Origin: JAZKHE01 sp040385525 | GTDB lineage: Bacteria; Bacteroidota; Bacteroidia; UBA4408 | Assembly: GCA_040385525.1 (NCBI GenBank) | Contig: JAZKHE010000009.1 | Location: 62,001 to 126,000 of the forward strand | Direction: 5' to 3' | DNA: 64,000 nucleotides | The notes under the pieces: generated by a model | Seen by the model: only the letters and a program-made list of their open reading frames with translations | Databases searched by the model: none | What the model was told of the DNA's origin: nothing | Translations under genes and position numbers: made by a program | Part shown: one piece after another, positions 34,747 through 42,647 of the stretch | Layout: every line of letters starts with the position of its first letter | Position numbering within the stretch: the stretch's first letter is position 1

Positions 34747-35433
34747 ATGAGTGAAGAAACCAAACTACAAATTATAAAATTGTTGCACGAAAAATCTTCG
34801 ATGAAACAAGATGTTTTTGCAAATACAATTAAAGCTTTTAACGAATTGAAAGTTGTTTTAAAAGAAGTTGTAAACGAAATAAAACCACTTGTAGATGCTA
34901 AAGATAAGCGTGTAACACTTGAATACAAAGACAATAGCGAATACGAAGTGCAAATAAAAATTGCTGGCGATGTATTAGTTTTTTGTATGCACACAAACAT
35001 TTTTGAATTCGAAAATAGTCATTCTATTATGAAAACTTCTTACGTAAAAGAAAATCATTTACATTCGTATTGTGGTTTAATTAATGCGTATAATTTTTTA
35101 GCAGATTCTTTTAAATACAATCGCTTAAACGATTTAGGCTATTTGGTGGCAAGAATTTTTATTAATTCAGAAAATCATTATTTTGTAGAAGGAAAAAAGA
35201 AAATTAATGTATTGCACAACGATTTTGTAAATAGTGTTTTAGATAAAGAAAAATTAAAAAGCATTGTTTTTGATTTGCTTTTATATTGTTTAGAATTCGA
35301 TTTGTTTACGCCTCCATTCGATTCAATGCGCGAAGTATCAGTATACGATTTTCAACAATCAAGCAATGCTATGCAAATAAAAACTGGCAAACGTTTAGGT
35401 TTTAAATTTCAGTCGGAAGAAGATATACGTTAG
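34747..35433 (+). CDS. Conserved-looking hypothetical cytoplasmic protein
   Basis: I do not recognise this 228-residue protein. It has no signal peptide or membrane helix. The N-terminal 60 residues are helical and charged (MKQDVFANTIKAFNELKVVL). A beta-rich middle (VTLEYKDNSEYEVQIKIAGD, VLVFCMHTNIFEF) is followed by histidine-containing segments (ENHLHSYCGLINAYNFLADS, RIFINSENHYFVEGKKK) and a helical end. It starts 11 bases after proS and is probably co-transcribed with it. It is the last gene before the composite repeat at 35434. Confidence 0.75.
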   Translation: MSEETKLQIIKLLHEKSSMKQDVFANTIKAFNELKVVLKEVVNEIKPLVDAKDKRVTLEYKDNSEYEVQIKIAGDVLVFCMHTNIFEFENSHSIMKTSYVKENHLHSYCGLINAYNFLADSFKYNRLNDLGYLVARIFINSENHYFVEGKKKINVLHNDFVNSVLDKEKLKSIVFDLLLYCLEFDLFTPPFDSMREVSVYDFQQSSNAMQIKTGKRLGFKFQSEEDIR

Positions 35434-35625
35434 TTACTAGTTTGTAAGTCGTAAGTTTTTGGTTTGAGGTTTCAGGGTTTTGTCACGCTGAAGAATGAAG
35501 CGTCTAAAATGAGATTCTTCGTGCCTCAGAATGACAAGCTATGTGTAGTGTTGCAATTCAAAAATTCTACAATTCTCTATCTCTCTAATAACTAAGCTCT
35601 AGCGACTAATCACTAACCACTATTT
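35434..35625 (+). repeat. Composite intergenic repeat, copy A
   Basis: Four modules in order: a G/T-rich tract with a GTTTTTGGTTTGAGGTTT pattern; a core with TTGTCA-GCTGAAG, ATGAAGCGTCTAAAATGAGA and TTCTTC...CAGAATGACAA (35480-35536); a TGTAGTG...AATTCAAAAATTC part; and a tail of CTAATCACTAA-type units. The same modules in the same order, about 80% alike over the core, lie inverted at 38877-39075. The core ends are inverted (TTGTCA/TGACAA). I recall similar core sequences dispersed in other Bacteroidota genomes. Confidence 0.75.
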
Positions 35626-37059
35626 AAAAACAAACTTAATAGTTCCGTTGGTGCTAAAGTCTGATTCCATTACAAAAAACTGATCTTTTTTACCATCAAA
35701 AAATTTAATAGCTGAGGTGTTGGGTGAAATATTTCCTAAATTTTCTGCATAAAAAATAACGTAATTATCGACTTCATTTTTGTCTAATTTTATTTTAACA
35801 GATTTCTGTTCTTTAACTAATTTATATTTTTCTAAAACCCATTTGCCATTTACATTAATAGATATAACGTCACCGTCAACAGTTTCATTATCCCAAATAA
35901 AAAGTTCTATGTTTTCTTGATAGATTTCAAATGTTTTTTTAGGCTTAATTGTTCTGTTTTGCAATTTTAATGGAAGTGGGTGAGTATTTATAAGTTTTTT
36001 TTCGGGTTCTTTTTTAACGATTATTTTGACTGTATCTAAATTGTTTTTTTTCGTCACTTTTGTTTTGTTTTCTACTTCTTTTTTTTCTTGTGTTACTTCC
36101 CAAATTTTAATTGTTTTATCAAAACTAGCAGTAATTAAATATTTATCATCAGGACTAAAAGCAAACCCACGAACAGTATCTGTATGACCAATTAAATCAG
36201 CTATGACACGATTTCCGTTAGAGTCCCATACACGGGCTGTGCTTCCGTAGCTGCCAGTAATAAAATATTTTTTATTTTTTGAATAGGTTATACGGCTGTA
36301 ATTATCGTAATCTCCAGCTTTAAAAGATTTGATAGGCTTAGTAGAAACTTGTCCTTGTGTATTATAATTCCAATAATTTATTGTTCCATCTTGGCACCAA
36401 GTAACAAATTCGTAGTAGGAATAAAATGTAATTTCATTTACAAAAGAACTACAATATCCCATTTTTTTTGTAATTTTTTTTGTTTCCAAATTGTAAAAAA
36501 CAATACTCAATTCATCACCAAAAACTAAATGTTTACCATCAGGACTAAATGCTCCACAAGTAGAATAATTTTTGCATTTGTAAAGCAGTTTAGCCGCATC
36601 TTTAAAATCTGTACTTATACAATATATACCTTGATTAAAATCAAAATAAACATTGTTATCTAATGCATCAAAATATGCAAAAGTAATACGGCCAGGATAA
36701 CTAAAACTTGTTGAATTTAGTTCTTTGTATTTGCGCCAGTCCCAAATTTTTAAATCGCCGTTTTCAGTAGCAGTAAGCATTAGGTTGCCTCTTTTGTTAA
36801 ACGAAATATTAGAAATTTTAGAATCGTGAGCTTGTATTTTTTGAATTTGTTTTTGATTTAAAATGTCCCAAAAAATAATTACACCTTTTGAATCGCTGCT
36901 TATTAAATATTTACCATCTGGCGAATACGTTATAACTTCAATTTTACCAGGATGACCAGTTAAGGTTTGAATATTTTTAAATTTTTGCGCAACAGTTATT
37001 TTTAAAATTCCAAAAAGAATTAAAAAGGTAAATAAAACTATTTTATTTTTTTTCAACAT
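35620..37059 (-). CDS. Secreted WD40-repeat protein with C-terminal beta domain
   Basis: A 479-residue exported protein. The signal region is KIVLFTFLILFGILKITVAQ. Six to seven WD40 blades are visible, the clearest being LTGHPGKIEVITYSPDGKYL, ISNISFNKRGNLMLTATENG-DLKIWDW, and LIGHTDTVRGFAFSPDDKYL with KTIKIWEV. A lysine-rich spacer (330-370) leads to a C-terminal domain with IWDNETVDGDVISINVNG and FYAENLGNISPNTSAI, a beta module I have seen at the end of other Bacteroidota surface proteins. No T9SS tail is present. It starts two bases after the YdcF-type gene, so the two form a minus-strand operon. The final bases overlap the start of repeat copy A. Confidence 0.82.
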   Translation of the reverse strand: MLKKNKIVLFTFLILFGILKITVAQKFKNIQTLTGHPGKIEVITYSPDGKYLISSDSKGVIIFWDILNQKQIQKIQAHDSKISNISFNKRGNLMLTATENGDLKIWDWRKYKELNSTSFSYPGRITFAYFDALDNNVYFDFNQGIYCISTDFKDAAKLLYKCKNYSTCGAFSPDGKHLVFGDELSIVFYNLETKKITKKMGYCSSFVNEITFYSYYEFVTWCQDGTINYWNYNTQGQVSTKPIKSFKAGDYDNYSRITYSKNKKYFITGSYGSTARVWDSNGNRVIADLIGHTDTVRGFAFSPDDKYLITASFDKTIKIWEVTQEKKEVENKTKVTKKNNLDTVKIIVKKEPEKKLINTHPLPLKLQNRTIKPKKTFEIYQENIELFIWDNETVDGDVISINVNGKWVLEKYKLVKEQKSVKIKLDKNEVDNYVIFYAENLGNISPNTSAIKFFDGKKDQFFVMESDFSTNGTIKFVFK

Positions 37060-37061
37060 AT

Positions 37062-37823
37062 TTAAATGTAACCCATTGCTTTATACGTTGCATATCCAAT
37101 CCATTCGTGTACTAAAACATTCCAGTGTCCTAATATTCGTGCATCAGGAACTAAAAGCGCTTCAAATGAAAAGCTAAATTCGCCCGTATATCTATCTGTA
37201 GCATATACATCACAAATTAAGCCAACTTTATCAAAACATTTTTTTGCACGACGCAAATGAAAACCCGATGTAATTAATAATTGTTTTCCTTTTAGGTTTA
37301 AGCTGTCCAACACTTTTTTTGTTTCAACAGCATTTTGATGTGTGTTTTGGGAATTGTATTCAATTAAAATATCTTCGGCGGGAATTCCAATGGAAACAAA
37401 ATAATCTTTCACAAATTTAGATTCAATCATTTCGGGGTGTTTAACGCTACCAGAGCCACCTGAAATAAATATTTTTTTAATAAAACCTTTTTTATAAAGT
37501 TCAACTCCCTGAAAAACTCTATCGGCAGAACCTATAAATTGAATTCTGTCAAGCTGAAAATCGTACCAAGCTAAACCACCTAAGACAATACCAACTTCGT
37601 ATTTAGGTATTTGTTTTTGAGAAACAGCAGGTGTTTCCCAAGCATGCATAAATAAATTAAAAACTAAACTATTGCTAAAAACAAAAAAAACAATGACTGC
37701 CGAAATTAAAATTCTTTTTTTTCGTAATTGATTTTTAGAAAAAATTCCCCATAATAATAATACTGCAATCCAAATAATTGGAGTGAACAGAAAATACATT
37801 ATTTTTGAGAGTATGAAAAACAT
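37062..37823 (-). CDS. YdcF/ElyC/SanA-like membrane protein (DUF218)
   Basis: A 253-residue inner-membrane protein. Two N-terminal helices (IMYFLFTPIIWIAVLLLWGI and ILISAVIVFFVFSNSLVF) precede the DUF218 Rossmann-like domain: VGIVLGGLAW, VFQGVELYKKG, IFISGGSGSV, the ESKFVKDYFVSIGIPAEDIL segment, NTHQNAVETKKVL and LLITSGFHLRRAKKCF. This arrangement matches ElyC/YdcF proteins implicated in envelope polysaccharide or peptidoglycan homeostasis in E. coli. The exact reaction is unknown. It is divergent from the aminopeptidase gene with only 21 bases between starts, and it is followed by the WD40 gene. Confidence 0.88.
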   Translation of the reverse strand: MFFILSKIMYFLFTPIIWIAVLLLWGIFSKNQLRKKRILISAVIVFFVFSNSLVFNLFMHAWETPAVSQKQIPKYEVGIVLGGLAWYDFQLDRIQFIGSADRVFQGVELYKKGFIKKIFISGGSGSVKHPEMIESKFVKDYFVSIGIPAEDILIEYNSQNTHQNAVETKKVLDSLNLKGKQLLITSGFHLRRAKKCFDKVGLICDVYATDRYTGEFSFSFEALLVPDARILGHWNVLVHEWIGYATYKAMGYI

Positions 37824-37844
37824 GTTTTCAAAGGTAAAAAATTA

Positions 37845-38876
37845 ATGTTTACTAAGCTAAAAAACCTATTTCAAACACTTTTTTTGTTGGTGTTTTGCTA
37901 CTTTATTTTTAATGCCGATTTGCTTATTTATGGCATTGAACAAGGCAAAGGACAGCTTTCTATTATTGCTAATACGCAGAATATAAACGAATTAATGTTG
38001 GATACGAGTACGCCAGATTCTGTAAAATTAAAGCTCAGTTATACTTATAAAATTAGAAATTTTGCTTTTGATAGTCTGGGTTTAAACAAAACCGACAACT
38101 ACACAACTTATTACGATTTGCAGCAAAAGCCATTAATTTGGGTAGTTACGGCTTGCCAAAAATACAAATTGCAGGCACACGAATGGTCGTATTCTTTTTT
38201 AGGAAAAATGCCTTACAAAGGATTTTTTAAGAAAGAAAAAGCTTGGGTAGAATATTATAAAATGAAAGATTTAGGTTACGATGTTTCGTTAGGAACAGTT
38301 GGTGGATTTAGTACTTTGGGTTGGTTTACCGATCCTGTTTTGTCAAGTATGCTAGAAGATTCGGAAGGCGAATTAGCCGAATTACTTTTGCACGAGTTAA
38401 CGCATAGTACTTTGTTTGTTAAAGATTCGGCAAGTTTTAACGAAAACTTAGCGCAATTTATTGGAGAAAAAGGAGCGGAGCAATATTTAGTTTCGTATTA
38501 CGGAAAAGAGGCTAATCAATTAAAAGAGTACACTTTGTTAAAAAAGAAAGAAGTGTTGCTCGATAGTTTAGTTGTTTCTGAAGCAAAGCTTTTGAATGAG
38601 CTTTATAATGATAAAAGTTTTGAAGCTAAATCAGTTATTGAAAAAGAAATTGCTAAGCAAGAATTTATAAATCAGTTTGCAGATAAAATAGAAAATCAGT
38701 TTGGGAAAAATGACCGTACAAAACGATTAATCAAAAAAATCAAAAAAAATCAGAATACATTTTTTATGCAGTTTATTCGTTACAACTCCAAACACACAAG
38801 CTTTGAAGATGAGCTGAATAAAAAATACAACAGAAATATTAAAGAATATTTAAATGCCTTGAAGTTGGTTTATTAG
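37845..38876 (+). CDS. Predicted membrane-anchored aminopeptidase (COG4324 type)
   Basis: A 343-residue zinc peptidase-like protein. A single N-terminal helix (LFQTLFLLVFCYFIFNADLL) anchors or exports it. The metal motif is H183-E184-L-T-H187 in LLLHELTHSTLF, with E200 in FNENLAQFIGEKG as the likely third ligand. KFGYSTLGWF-like features appear as VGGFSTLGWFTDPVL. These, with length, match the COG4324 'predicted aminopeptidase' family, for which activity is inferred. The C-terminal 90 residues are helical and very lysine-rich (KRLIKKIKKNQNTFFMQFIR). The stop codon abuts repeat copy B. Confidence 0.87.
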   Translation: MFTKLKNLFQTLFLLVFCYFIFNADLLIYGIEQGKGQLSIIANTQNINELMLDTSTPDSVKLKLSYTYKIRNFAFDSLGLNKTDNYTTYYDLQQKPLIWVVTACQKYKLQAHEWSYSFLGKMPYKGFFKKEKAWVEYYKMKDLGYDVSLGTVGGFSTLGWFTDPVLSSMLEDSEGELAELLLHELTHSTLFVKDSASFNENLAQFIGEKGAEQYLVSYYGKEANQLKEYTLLKKKEVLLDSLVVSEAKLLNELYNDKSFEAKSVIEKEIAKQEFINQFADKIENQFGKNDRTKRLIKKIKKNQNTFFMQFIRYNSKHTSFEDELNKKYNRNIKEYLNALKLVY

Positions 38877-39075
38877 TGATTAGTTGCTAGTGATTAGTGC
38901 TTTGTAGTTAGTGAAATGGAGATTTGTTGAATTTCTGAATTATATCACTACACTCAGTTTGTCATTCTGACGAAGGAAGAATCTCATTTTAGACGCTTCA
39001 TACTTTAGCTTGACAAAAACTACAAACATTAAACCGTCAACCAAAAACTTTAAACCTTAAACTTTGAACTTGAAA
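38877..39075 (-). repeat. Composite intergenic repeat, copy B (inverted)
   Basis: Read on the minus strand it shows the same modules as copy A at 35434-35625: AAGTTTAAGGTTTAAAG with GTTTTTGG, then the core with TTGTCA-GCTAAAG, ATGAAGCGTCTAAAATGAGA and CAGAATGACAA (38957-39018), then GTGTAGTGATATAATTC, then CACTAATCACTAGCAACTAA units. The two copies face each other and enclose about 3.3 kb with three genes. Confidence 0.75.
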
Positions 39076-39082
39076 CTTAGAA

Positions 39083-40000
39083 CTACAATTCTTTCATCAA
39101 AACTTTATACAAATCAATCATTGCTTCAATATCTTTTTTATGCACTTTTTCGTTTGGCGTATGCACACCATCTTCGGGCGCACCAACAAAACACCAATCA
39201 AATGCGTAAGGACTACGTTGCAACGAATTTCCATCACTTCCACCAGCACCTTCTACTTCTAACTGAAAAGGAATTTTATGTTTTTTAGCAATATCAATTA
39301 CTCTTCTAACATAGCTTTGGCGTGGTAATCCAGAATCGCGCATAGAAATTGCAACACCTTTTCCGTGTTTAACACCTTCAGTAACCCATGTAATGTCTGA
39401 TATAATTGCTTGATCTACTTTGTATTTTTCATAAATAAATTTACCTAAAACTTCTGCGCTTCCACCGCCATGCTCTTCCCAACAAGTAAAACAAATTATA
39501 CCATCTTTTAAAGTTTCTGCAACTTTTAAAGCGTTATATACTCCTAATCTGTTGTCCATATAGCAACATTGCACATATTCTTTTGTATCTCTAAAATTAG
39601 GTTTAAAAGTTAGCGATGTTCCAGTATCTATTTTTCTTTTGTAAACGTAGCTCAAAGCACCATTTTTTGCTACTTTAAGTTTGCAATCAATTTTACCTTT
39701 GCTGTCATCGCCAACTAATTCATAACCATTTTCGGTTCTTGGTCCACCAATTTTAACTAATTGTTTATCGTATCTAACTGTGAATCCAATACTATCAATA
39801 TGTGCAAAAATGGCTGTTTTAGGTTTTCCAAAAACTAACACAATTGCATCTTGAAATCCTTTACCCGAATATATTTTAGGCTGATGTTTCCAGTTCTTTT
39901 TTTCTTTTTTGATGTAGTTCAACAAAAAAGTAGTCATGTTTATTTCGTCGCCAGCAGGGGCGTGTATGCTGCAAAGTTGTTTTAAAAGAGTTGTATCCAT
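39083..40000 (-). CDS. M42 family aminopeptidase/endoglucanase-like metallopeptidase
   Basis: A 305-residue co-catalytic metallopeptidase. Metal ligands of the M42/M20/M28 fold are all visible: H in TAIFAHIDSIG, D in YMDNRLGVYN, the E-E pair in CWEEHGGGSAEV, D in ISDITW, and the last H in DGVHTPNEKVH. The N-terminal LCSIHAPAGDE start is typical of M42. I chose the ATG at 40000 (MDTTLLKQL); the ATG ten codons upstream would precede the predicted transcript start. Slightly shorter than typical M42 proteins (about 340). It probably acts on peptides in the cytoplasm. Its promoter overlaps that of the divergent Smr gene. Confidence 0.87.
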   Translation of the reverse strand: MDTTLLKQLCSIHAPAGDEINMTTFLLNYIKKEKKNWKHQPKIYSGKGFQDAIVLVFGKPKTAIFAHIDSIGFTVRYDKQLVKIGGPRTENGYELVGDDSKGKIDCKLKVAKNGALSYVYKRKIDTGTSLTFKPNFRDTKEYVQCCYMDNRLGVYNALKVAETLKDGIICFTCWEEHGGGSAEVLGKFIYEKYKVDQAIISDITWVTEGVKHGKGVAISMRDSGLPRQSYVRRVIDIAKKHKIPFQLEVEGAGGSDGNSLQRSPYAFDWCFVGAPEDGVHTPNEKVHKKDIEAMIDLYKVLMKEL

Positions 40001-40027
40001 AAAAATGTTATAAATCAATTTCAATAG

Positions 40028-40035
40028 CAAAAGTA
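40028..40035 (-). promoter_or_regulatory. Candidate -7 element of the M42 gene (TACTTTTG on minus)
   Basis: CAAAAGTA on the plus strand reads TACTTTTG on the minus strand, an exact TANNTTTG, 27 bases before the ATG at 40000. Confidence 0.5.
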
Positions 40036-40042
40036 ATTAAAT

Positions 40043-40050
40043 TAACTTTG
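40043..40050 (+). promoter_or_regulatory. Candidate -7 element of the Smr gene (TAACTTTG)
   Basis: An exact TANNTTTG match that ends only four bases before the ATG at 40055, so transcription would begin at or beside the start codon. It is seven bases from the divergent M42 box. Confidence 0.5.
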
Positions 40051-40054
40051 TAGT

Positions 40055-41107
40055 ATGCATTTTAAAAAAGGAGATAAAGTAAGATTTTTAAACGAAGCGG
40101 GCGAAGGCATTGTTACGCAACTAACCGCCAACGGAATGGTGTTTGTGGAAGTTGATGGTTTTGAAATACCTTACGACCCAAAATATTTGGTAAGCACAAC
40201 TCCTGTTAAGGCAGTAAAAGTTAGCGAACAAGAGGAAGAAGACAGACCTGTTCGTCAACAAGAAAAACAAGCCTTTCAAAATCCGTTTGAGCAAAAAGTA
40301 GCAGAAGGAATTTATCTTTCGTTTACACCTTTAAACGAAACTAATAATGCACCATTGCAAGTTGTGTTGCATAATAATACACAATATAATATGTTGTTTT
40401 GTTGCGCTGCCAAAAACGAAAAAAACTACAAGACAATTGAAAAAGGAGAGTTGTTTGCTTTTTCAAATTTACATATAGGCGAGCTTTTAAAAAGTGAAAC
40501 CGAAAAATGGGCTAATTTGTTGGTTGAAGGTATATATATTAGCAATCCTAAATTTGAGTATTTAAAAGGGTTTAGCAAAACTATAAAACTAAAATTGGTT
40601 AAGTTTTTTAAAGAAACAAGTTTTGCTTATCATCCGCTAACTGCAAAAAATAGTGTGATAGAAAAAGTAGTTGAATACGATTTGTTTTACAGAGAAATAA
40701 ATCCGTTTAACGAAGAAAAATTAGCTGAGATTAGTGAGCTAGATGCGCAAAAATTTTTGACAGAAAAAGAAAATAGTATTTCTGCAACAAAAATATCAAA
40801 GCCAAACGAATCTGCATTTACAGAAGTAGAAATTGATTTACATATTGAAGAATTATTAGATAATTTTTCTAACATGAGTAATTCGCTAATTGTTAGTGTG
40901 CAGTTAAATCATGCGCGCAAAGCGTTAGAAGATTCGATGGCTCAAAAAATAAATAAAATTATTTTTATACACGGAGTTGGTAATGGTAAATTAAAAACCG
41001 AAGTACGAGCTATGTTAGCAAAATACCAAGGCATAAAGTTTTACGATGCGCCCTTTCACAAATATGGTTATGGCGCTACAGAGGTTGATTTGAAAAGTAC
41101 AAAGTAG
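40055..41107 (+). CDS. DUF2027 and Smr domain protein
   Basis: A 350-residue protein. Residues 1-55 hold a small SH3-like barrel (KKGDKVRFLNEAGEGIVTQL, then FVEVDGFEIPYDPKYLV). Residues 85-235 are the beta-rich DUF2027 domain (EGIYLSFTPLNETNN). Residues 265-350 are the Smr domain with EIDLHIEEL, INKIIFIHGVGNGKLKTEVR and YGYGATEVDL. Smr domains are nucleases; in other bacteria some act in ribosome rescue or recombination control. The fusion is a standard Bacteroidota protein of unproven role. The last codons (K-S-T-K-stop) are encoded inside a dispersed AAGTACAAAGT repeat, so the C-terminus may have been reshaped by repeat insertion. Confidence 0.9.
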   Translation: MHFKKGDKVRFLNEAGEGIVTQLTANGMVFVEVDGFEIPYDPKYLVSTTPVKAVKVSEQEEEDRPVRQQEKQAFQNPFEQKVAEGIYLSFTPLNETNNAPLQVVLHNNTQYNMLFCCAAKNEKNYKTIEKGELFAFSNLHIGELLKSETEKWANLLVEGIYISNPKFEYLKGFSKTIKLKLVKFFKETSFAYHPLTAKNSVIEKVVEYDLFYREINPFNEEKLAEISELDAQKFLTEKENSISATKISKPNESAFTEVEIDLHIEELLDNFSNMSNSLIVSVQLNHARKALEDSMAQKINKIIFIHGVGNGKLKTEVRAMLAKYQGIKFYDAPFHKYGYGATEVDLKSTK

Positions 41108-41155
41108 ATGGTACAAAGTACAAAGTGGTGCGATTATACTATTGACTTTGTACTT
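41095..41155. repeat. AAGTACAAAGT repeat cluster with hairpin potential
   Basis: AAGTACAAAGT occurs at 41095-41105 and 41116-41126 on the plus strand, and its reverse complement ACTTTGTACTT at 41145-41155. The second and third copies can form an 11-bp stem with an 18-base loop. The first copy encodes the end of the Smr protein. It may serve as a terminator before rnpB, although no T-run follows. Confidence 0.6.
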
Positions 41156-41190
41156 ACTACTTATGACTAAATAAAACGTTCTTTAAAAAA

Positions 41191-41577
41191 TTGCAGGTTG
41201 TTCTATCGCGTTACTTAATTGTAATGAGGAAAGTCCGGGCAACATAGAGTATTCTGCTTGTTAACGACAAGGGGCGTAGTAATACGCAACAGCAAGTGCC
41301 ACAGAAAATTACCGCTATTCTGCTTGCAGATTAGTAAGGGTGAAAACGTGAGGTAAGAGCTCACGCAGATTATTGGTAACAATAGTTTGGGGTAAACCTC
41401 AGAAGTTGAAAAACCAAATAAACCTTTGTTTAAGGGTGTTACTCGCGCCAGCTTATGCTTGCATAACACAAAGGAGGGTAGGTTGATAGAGGCTTGTAGC
41501 GATGCAAGTTCGAGATAAATGATAGAATCGGAATACCGCAAGGTAAACTAGACAGAACCCGGCTTACAGACCTGCAT
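41191..41577 (+). ncRNA. rnpB: RNase P RNA
   Basis: The catalytic RNA that trims 5' leaders from pre-tRNAs. The strongest marks are the conserved 5' core GAGGAAAGTCCGGGC at 41225-41239 and its 3' partner AGACAGAACCCGGCTTA at 41550-41566. The P1 helix closes the molecule: TGCAGGT at 41192-41198 pairs with ACCTGCA at 41570-41576. A run of T and A/T-rich bases follows P1 and probably ends transcription. AGGGTGAAAACGTGAGGTAA near 41337 fits the specificity domain, and ACAGAAAATTACCGC near 41302 is also typical. The length of about 387 bases suits a type A molecule. Minus-strand open frames across it are not genes. Confidence 0.96.
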
Positions 41578-41587
41578 TTTTTTATTT

Positions 41588-41595
41588 TAAATTTG
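41588..41595 (+). promoter_or_regulatory. Candidate -7 element (TAAATTTG)
   Basis: An exact TANNTTTG match 32 bases before the lipoprotein ATG at 41628 and 10 bases after the rnpB 3' end. Confidence 0.45.
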
Positions 41596-41627
41596 TTTTG
41601 AGTAAGATTTACTAAAAAAATTAATTT

Positions 41628-42347
41628 ATGAATAAATATATAGTTTGTTTGTTATCACTTTTTTTAGTTGTAATGGTTGTTGGTTGCAAAAAAATCAACA
41701 ATAGAAAAATTAAAGTAACAGGAATATTGTGGGAATATTGTGGCGAAGCACCTGCACCAAATGTAACTGTTAATCTATACGCTTGTAAATCATCATCAGT
41801 AAACTCATCTTTCACACAAAAACTAATAGGTACTGTAACAACAAATAAAGATGGCTTGTTTGATTTTGGTGAGATAGATGTAGATAAAAGAATAAATTAT
41901 TTTTATAAAATACTTCATACATTATCTGAAAAAGATAATATAAGTAGAGGTTCTGGAGCTGGTTCTCCATTTCACGTTGAAAATACAATTGCAATTTATA
42001 TTAATGATAGTAATAAAGAGCAAATTATTGAAGATGGTTTTTATATGGATACTTTAAGATTTTGTGGTTTTGCTGAAAGCGCTAGAGTTTTTTTTTCTCC
42101 GCCTCCGCCTTATAGCTTAAATGACTCAGTAAACATTGATATTTCGGGTAAATATATTGGTTACGTTGGTAATTGGCAACATTTAGATTTAGTGAAATCA
42201 GATGGGAGTGCTATTTATGGACGTTCAGAAGCTGGAACATACAAAGTTAAAGTCTATAAAAAAAGAAACAATATTGTTACCGAGTACGAAGATGTTTGGA
42301 AAATAAAATGGAATGAAAACACAACTTACACCGTTAATTTTAATTGA
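41628..42347 (+). CDS. Lipoprotein with a carboxypeptidase-regulatory-like start
   Basis: A 239-residue lipoprotein. The lipobox is VVGC with the modified C20, after MNKYIVCLLSLFLVVM. Next residues are KKINNRK, with no acidic +2 signal that I can interpret. Residues 28-110 look like a CarboxypepD_reg-type beta sandwich (IKVTGILWEYCGEAPAPN, then LIGTVTTNKDGLFDFGEID). The second half (FSPPPPYSLNDSVNIDISGK to TYTVNFN) is another small beta domain. The function is unknown. It appears to be a single gene between rnpB and the DEAD-box leader. Confidence 0.8.
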   Translation: MNKYIVCLLSLFLVVMVVGCKKINNRKIKVTGILWEYCGEAPAPNVTVNLYACKSSSVNSSFTQKLIGTVTTNKDGLFDFGEIDVDKRINYFYKILHTLSEKDNISRGSGAGSPFHVENTIAIYINDSNKEQIIEDGFYMDTLRFCGFAESARVFFSPPPPYSLNDSVNIDISGKYIGYVGNWQHLDLVKSDGSAIYGRSEAGTYKVKVYKKRNNIVTEYEDVWKIKWNENTTYTVNFN

Positions 42348-42434
42348 TTTTTTTTATTTATAACAATTAAATGTAAAACAATCAAGTCTAAAACCACAAT
42401 CAAAATAAAATTAGGAATTGTTAATAATTAATTT

Positions 42435-42442
42435 TACCTTTG
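42435..42442 (+). promoter_or_regulatory. Candidate -7 element of the DEAD-box gene (TACCTTTG)
   Basis: An exact TANNTTTG match 205 bases before the helicase ATG. If used, it gives a leader of about 200 bases. A TTG lies 14 bases upstream (42418-42420), closer than usual for -33. Confidence 0.5.
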
Positions 42443-42448
42443 CGCAAA

Positions 42449-42647
42449 GTTTAATAGATAGGATGTATTTCCTTGAGACGAATTAAACAACTCTTAATAT
42501 TACTTTAGTAAAACTGGGATATTGTCTTTCCCGCTAATAAGTAAACGCAGTTGTCTGAATTCTCCTCAAGCTTACCAGCAGAGAAGGCAACTGGCCAAAT
42601 CAATCATATTGATTAAACGTTTATTATTAATTTTAAAAAAAAGATAA
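42449..42647 (+). ncRNA. Structured 5' leader of the DEAD-box helicase gene
   Basis: The region between the candidate promoter and the helicase start has no gene of normal size but clear pairing. CAGTTGTC (42548-42555) pairs with GGCAACTG (42586-42593); inside it TTCTC (42560-42564) pairs with GAGAA (42581-42585), and GCT/AGC (42570-42572/42577-42579) closes a four-base loop. An upstream hairpin is GGGA/TCCC (42516-42519/42529-42532). ATCAA/TTGAT can pair near 42600-42615. A seven-codon frame (ATG at 42463, stop at 42484-42486) lies near the 5' end. Cold-shock helicase genes often carry such leaders. A regulatory role is inferred. Confidence 0.55.

Noticed and set aside
41215..41541. Minus-strand open frame of 108 codons
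   Set aside because: It lies wholly inside rnpB, whose conserved core and P1 pairing are clear. The open frame is incidental.
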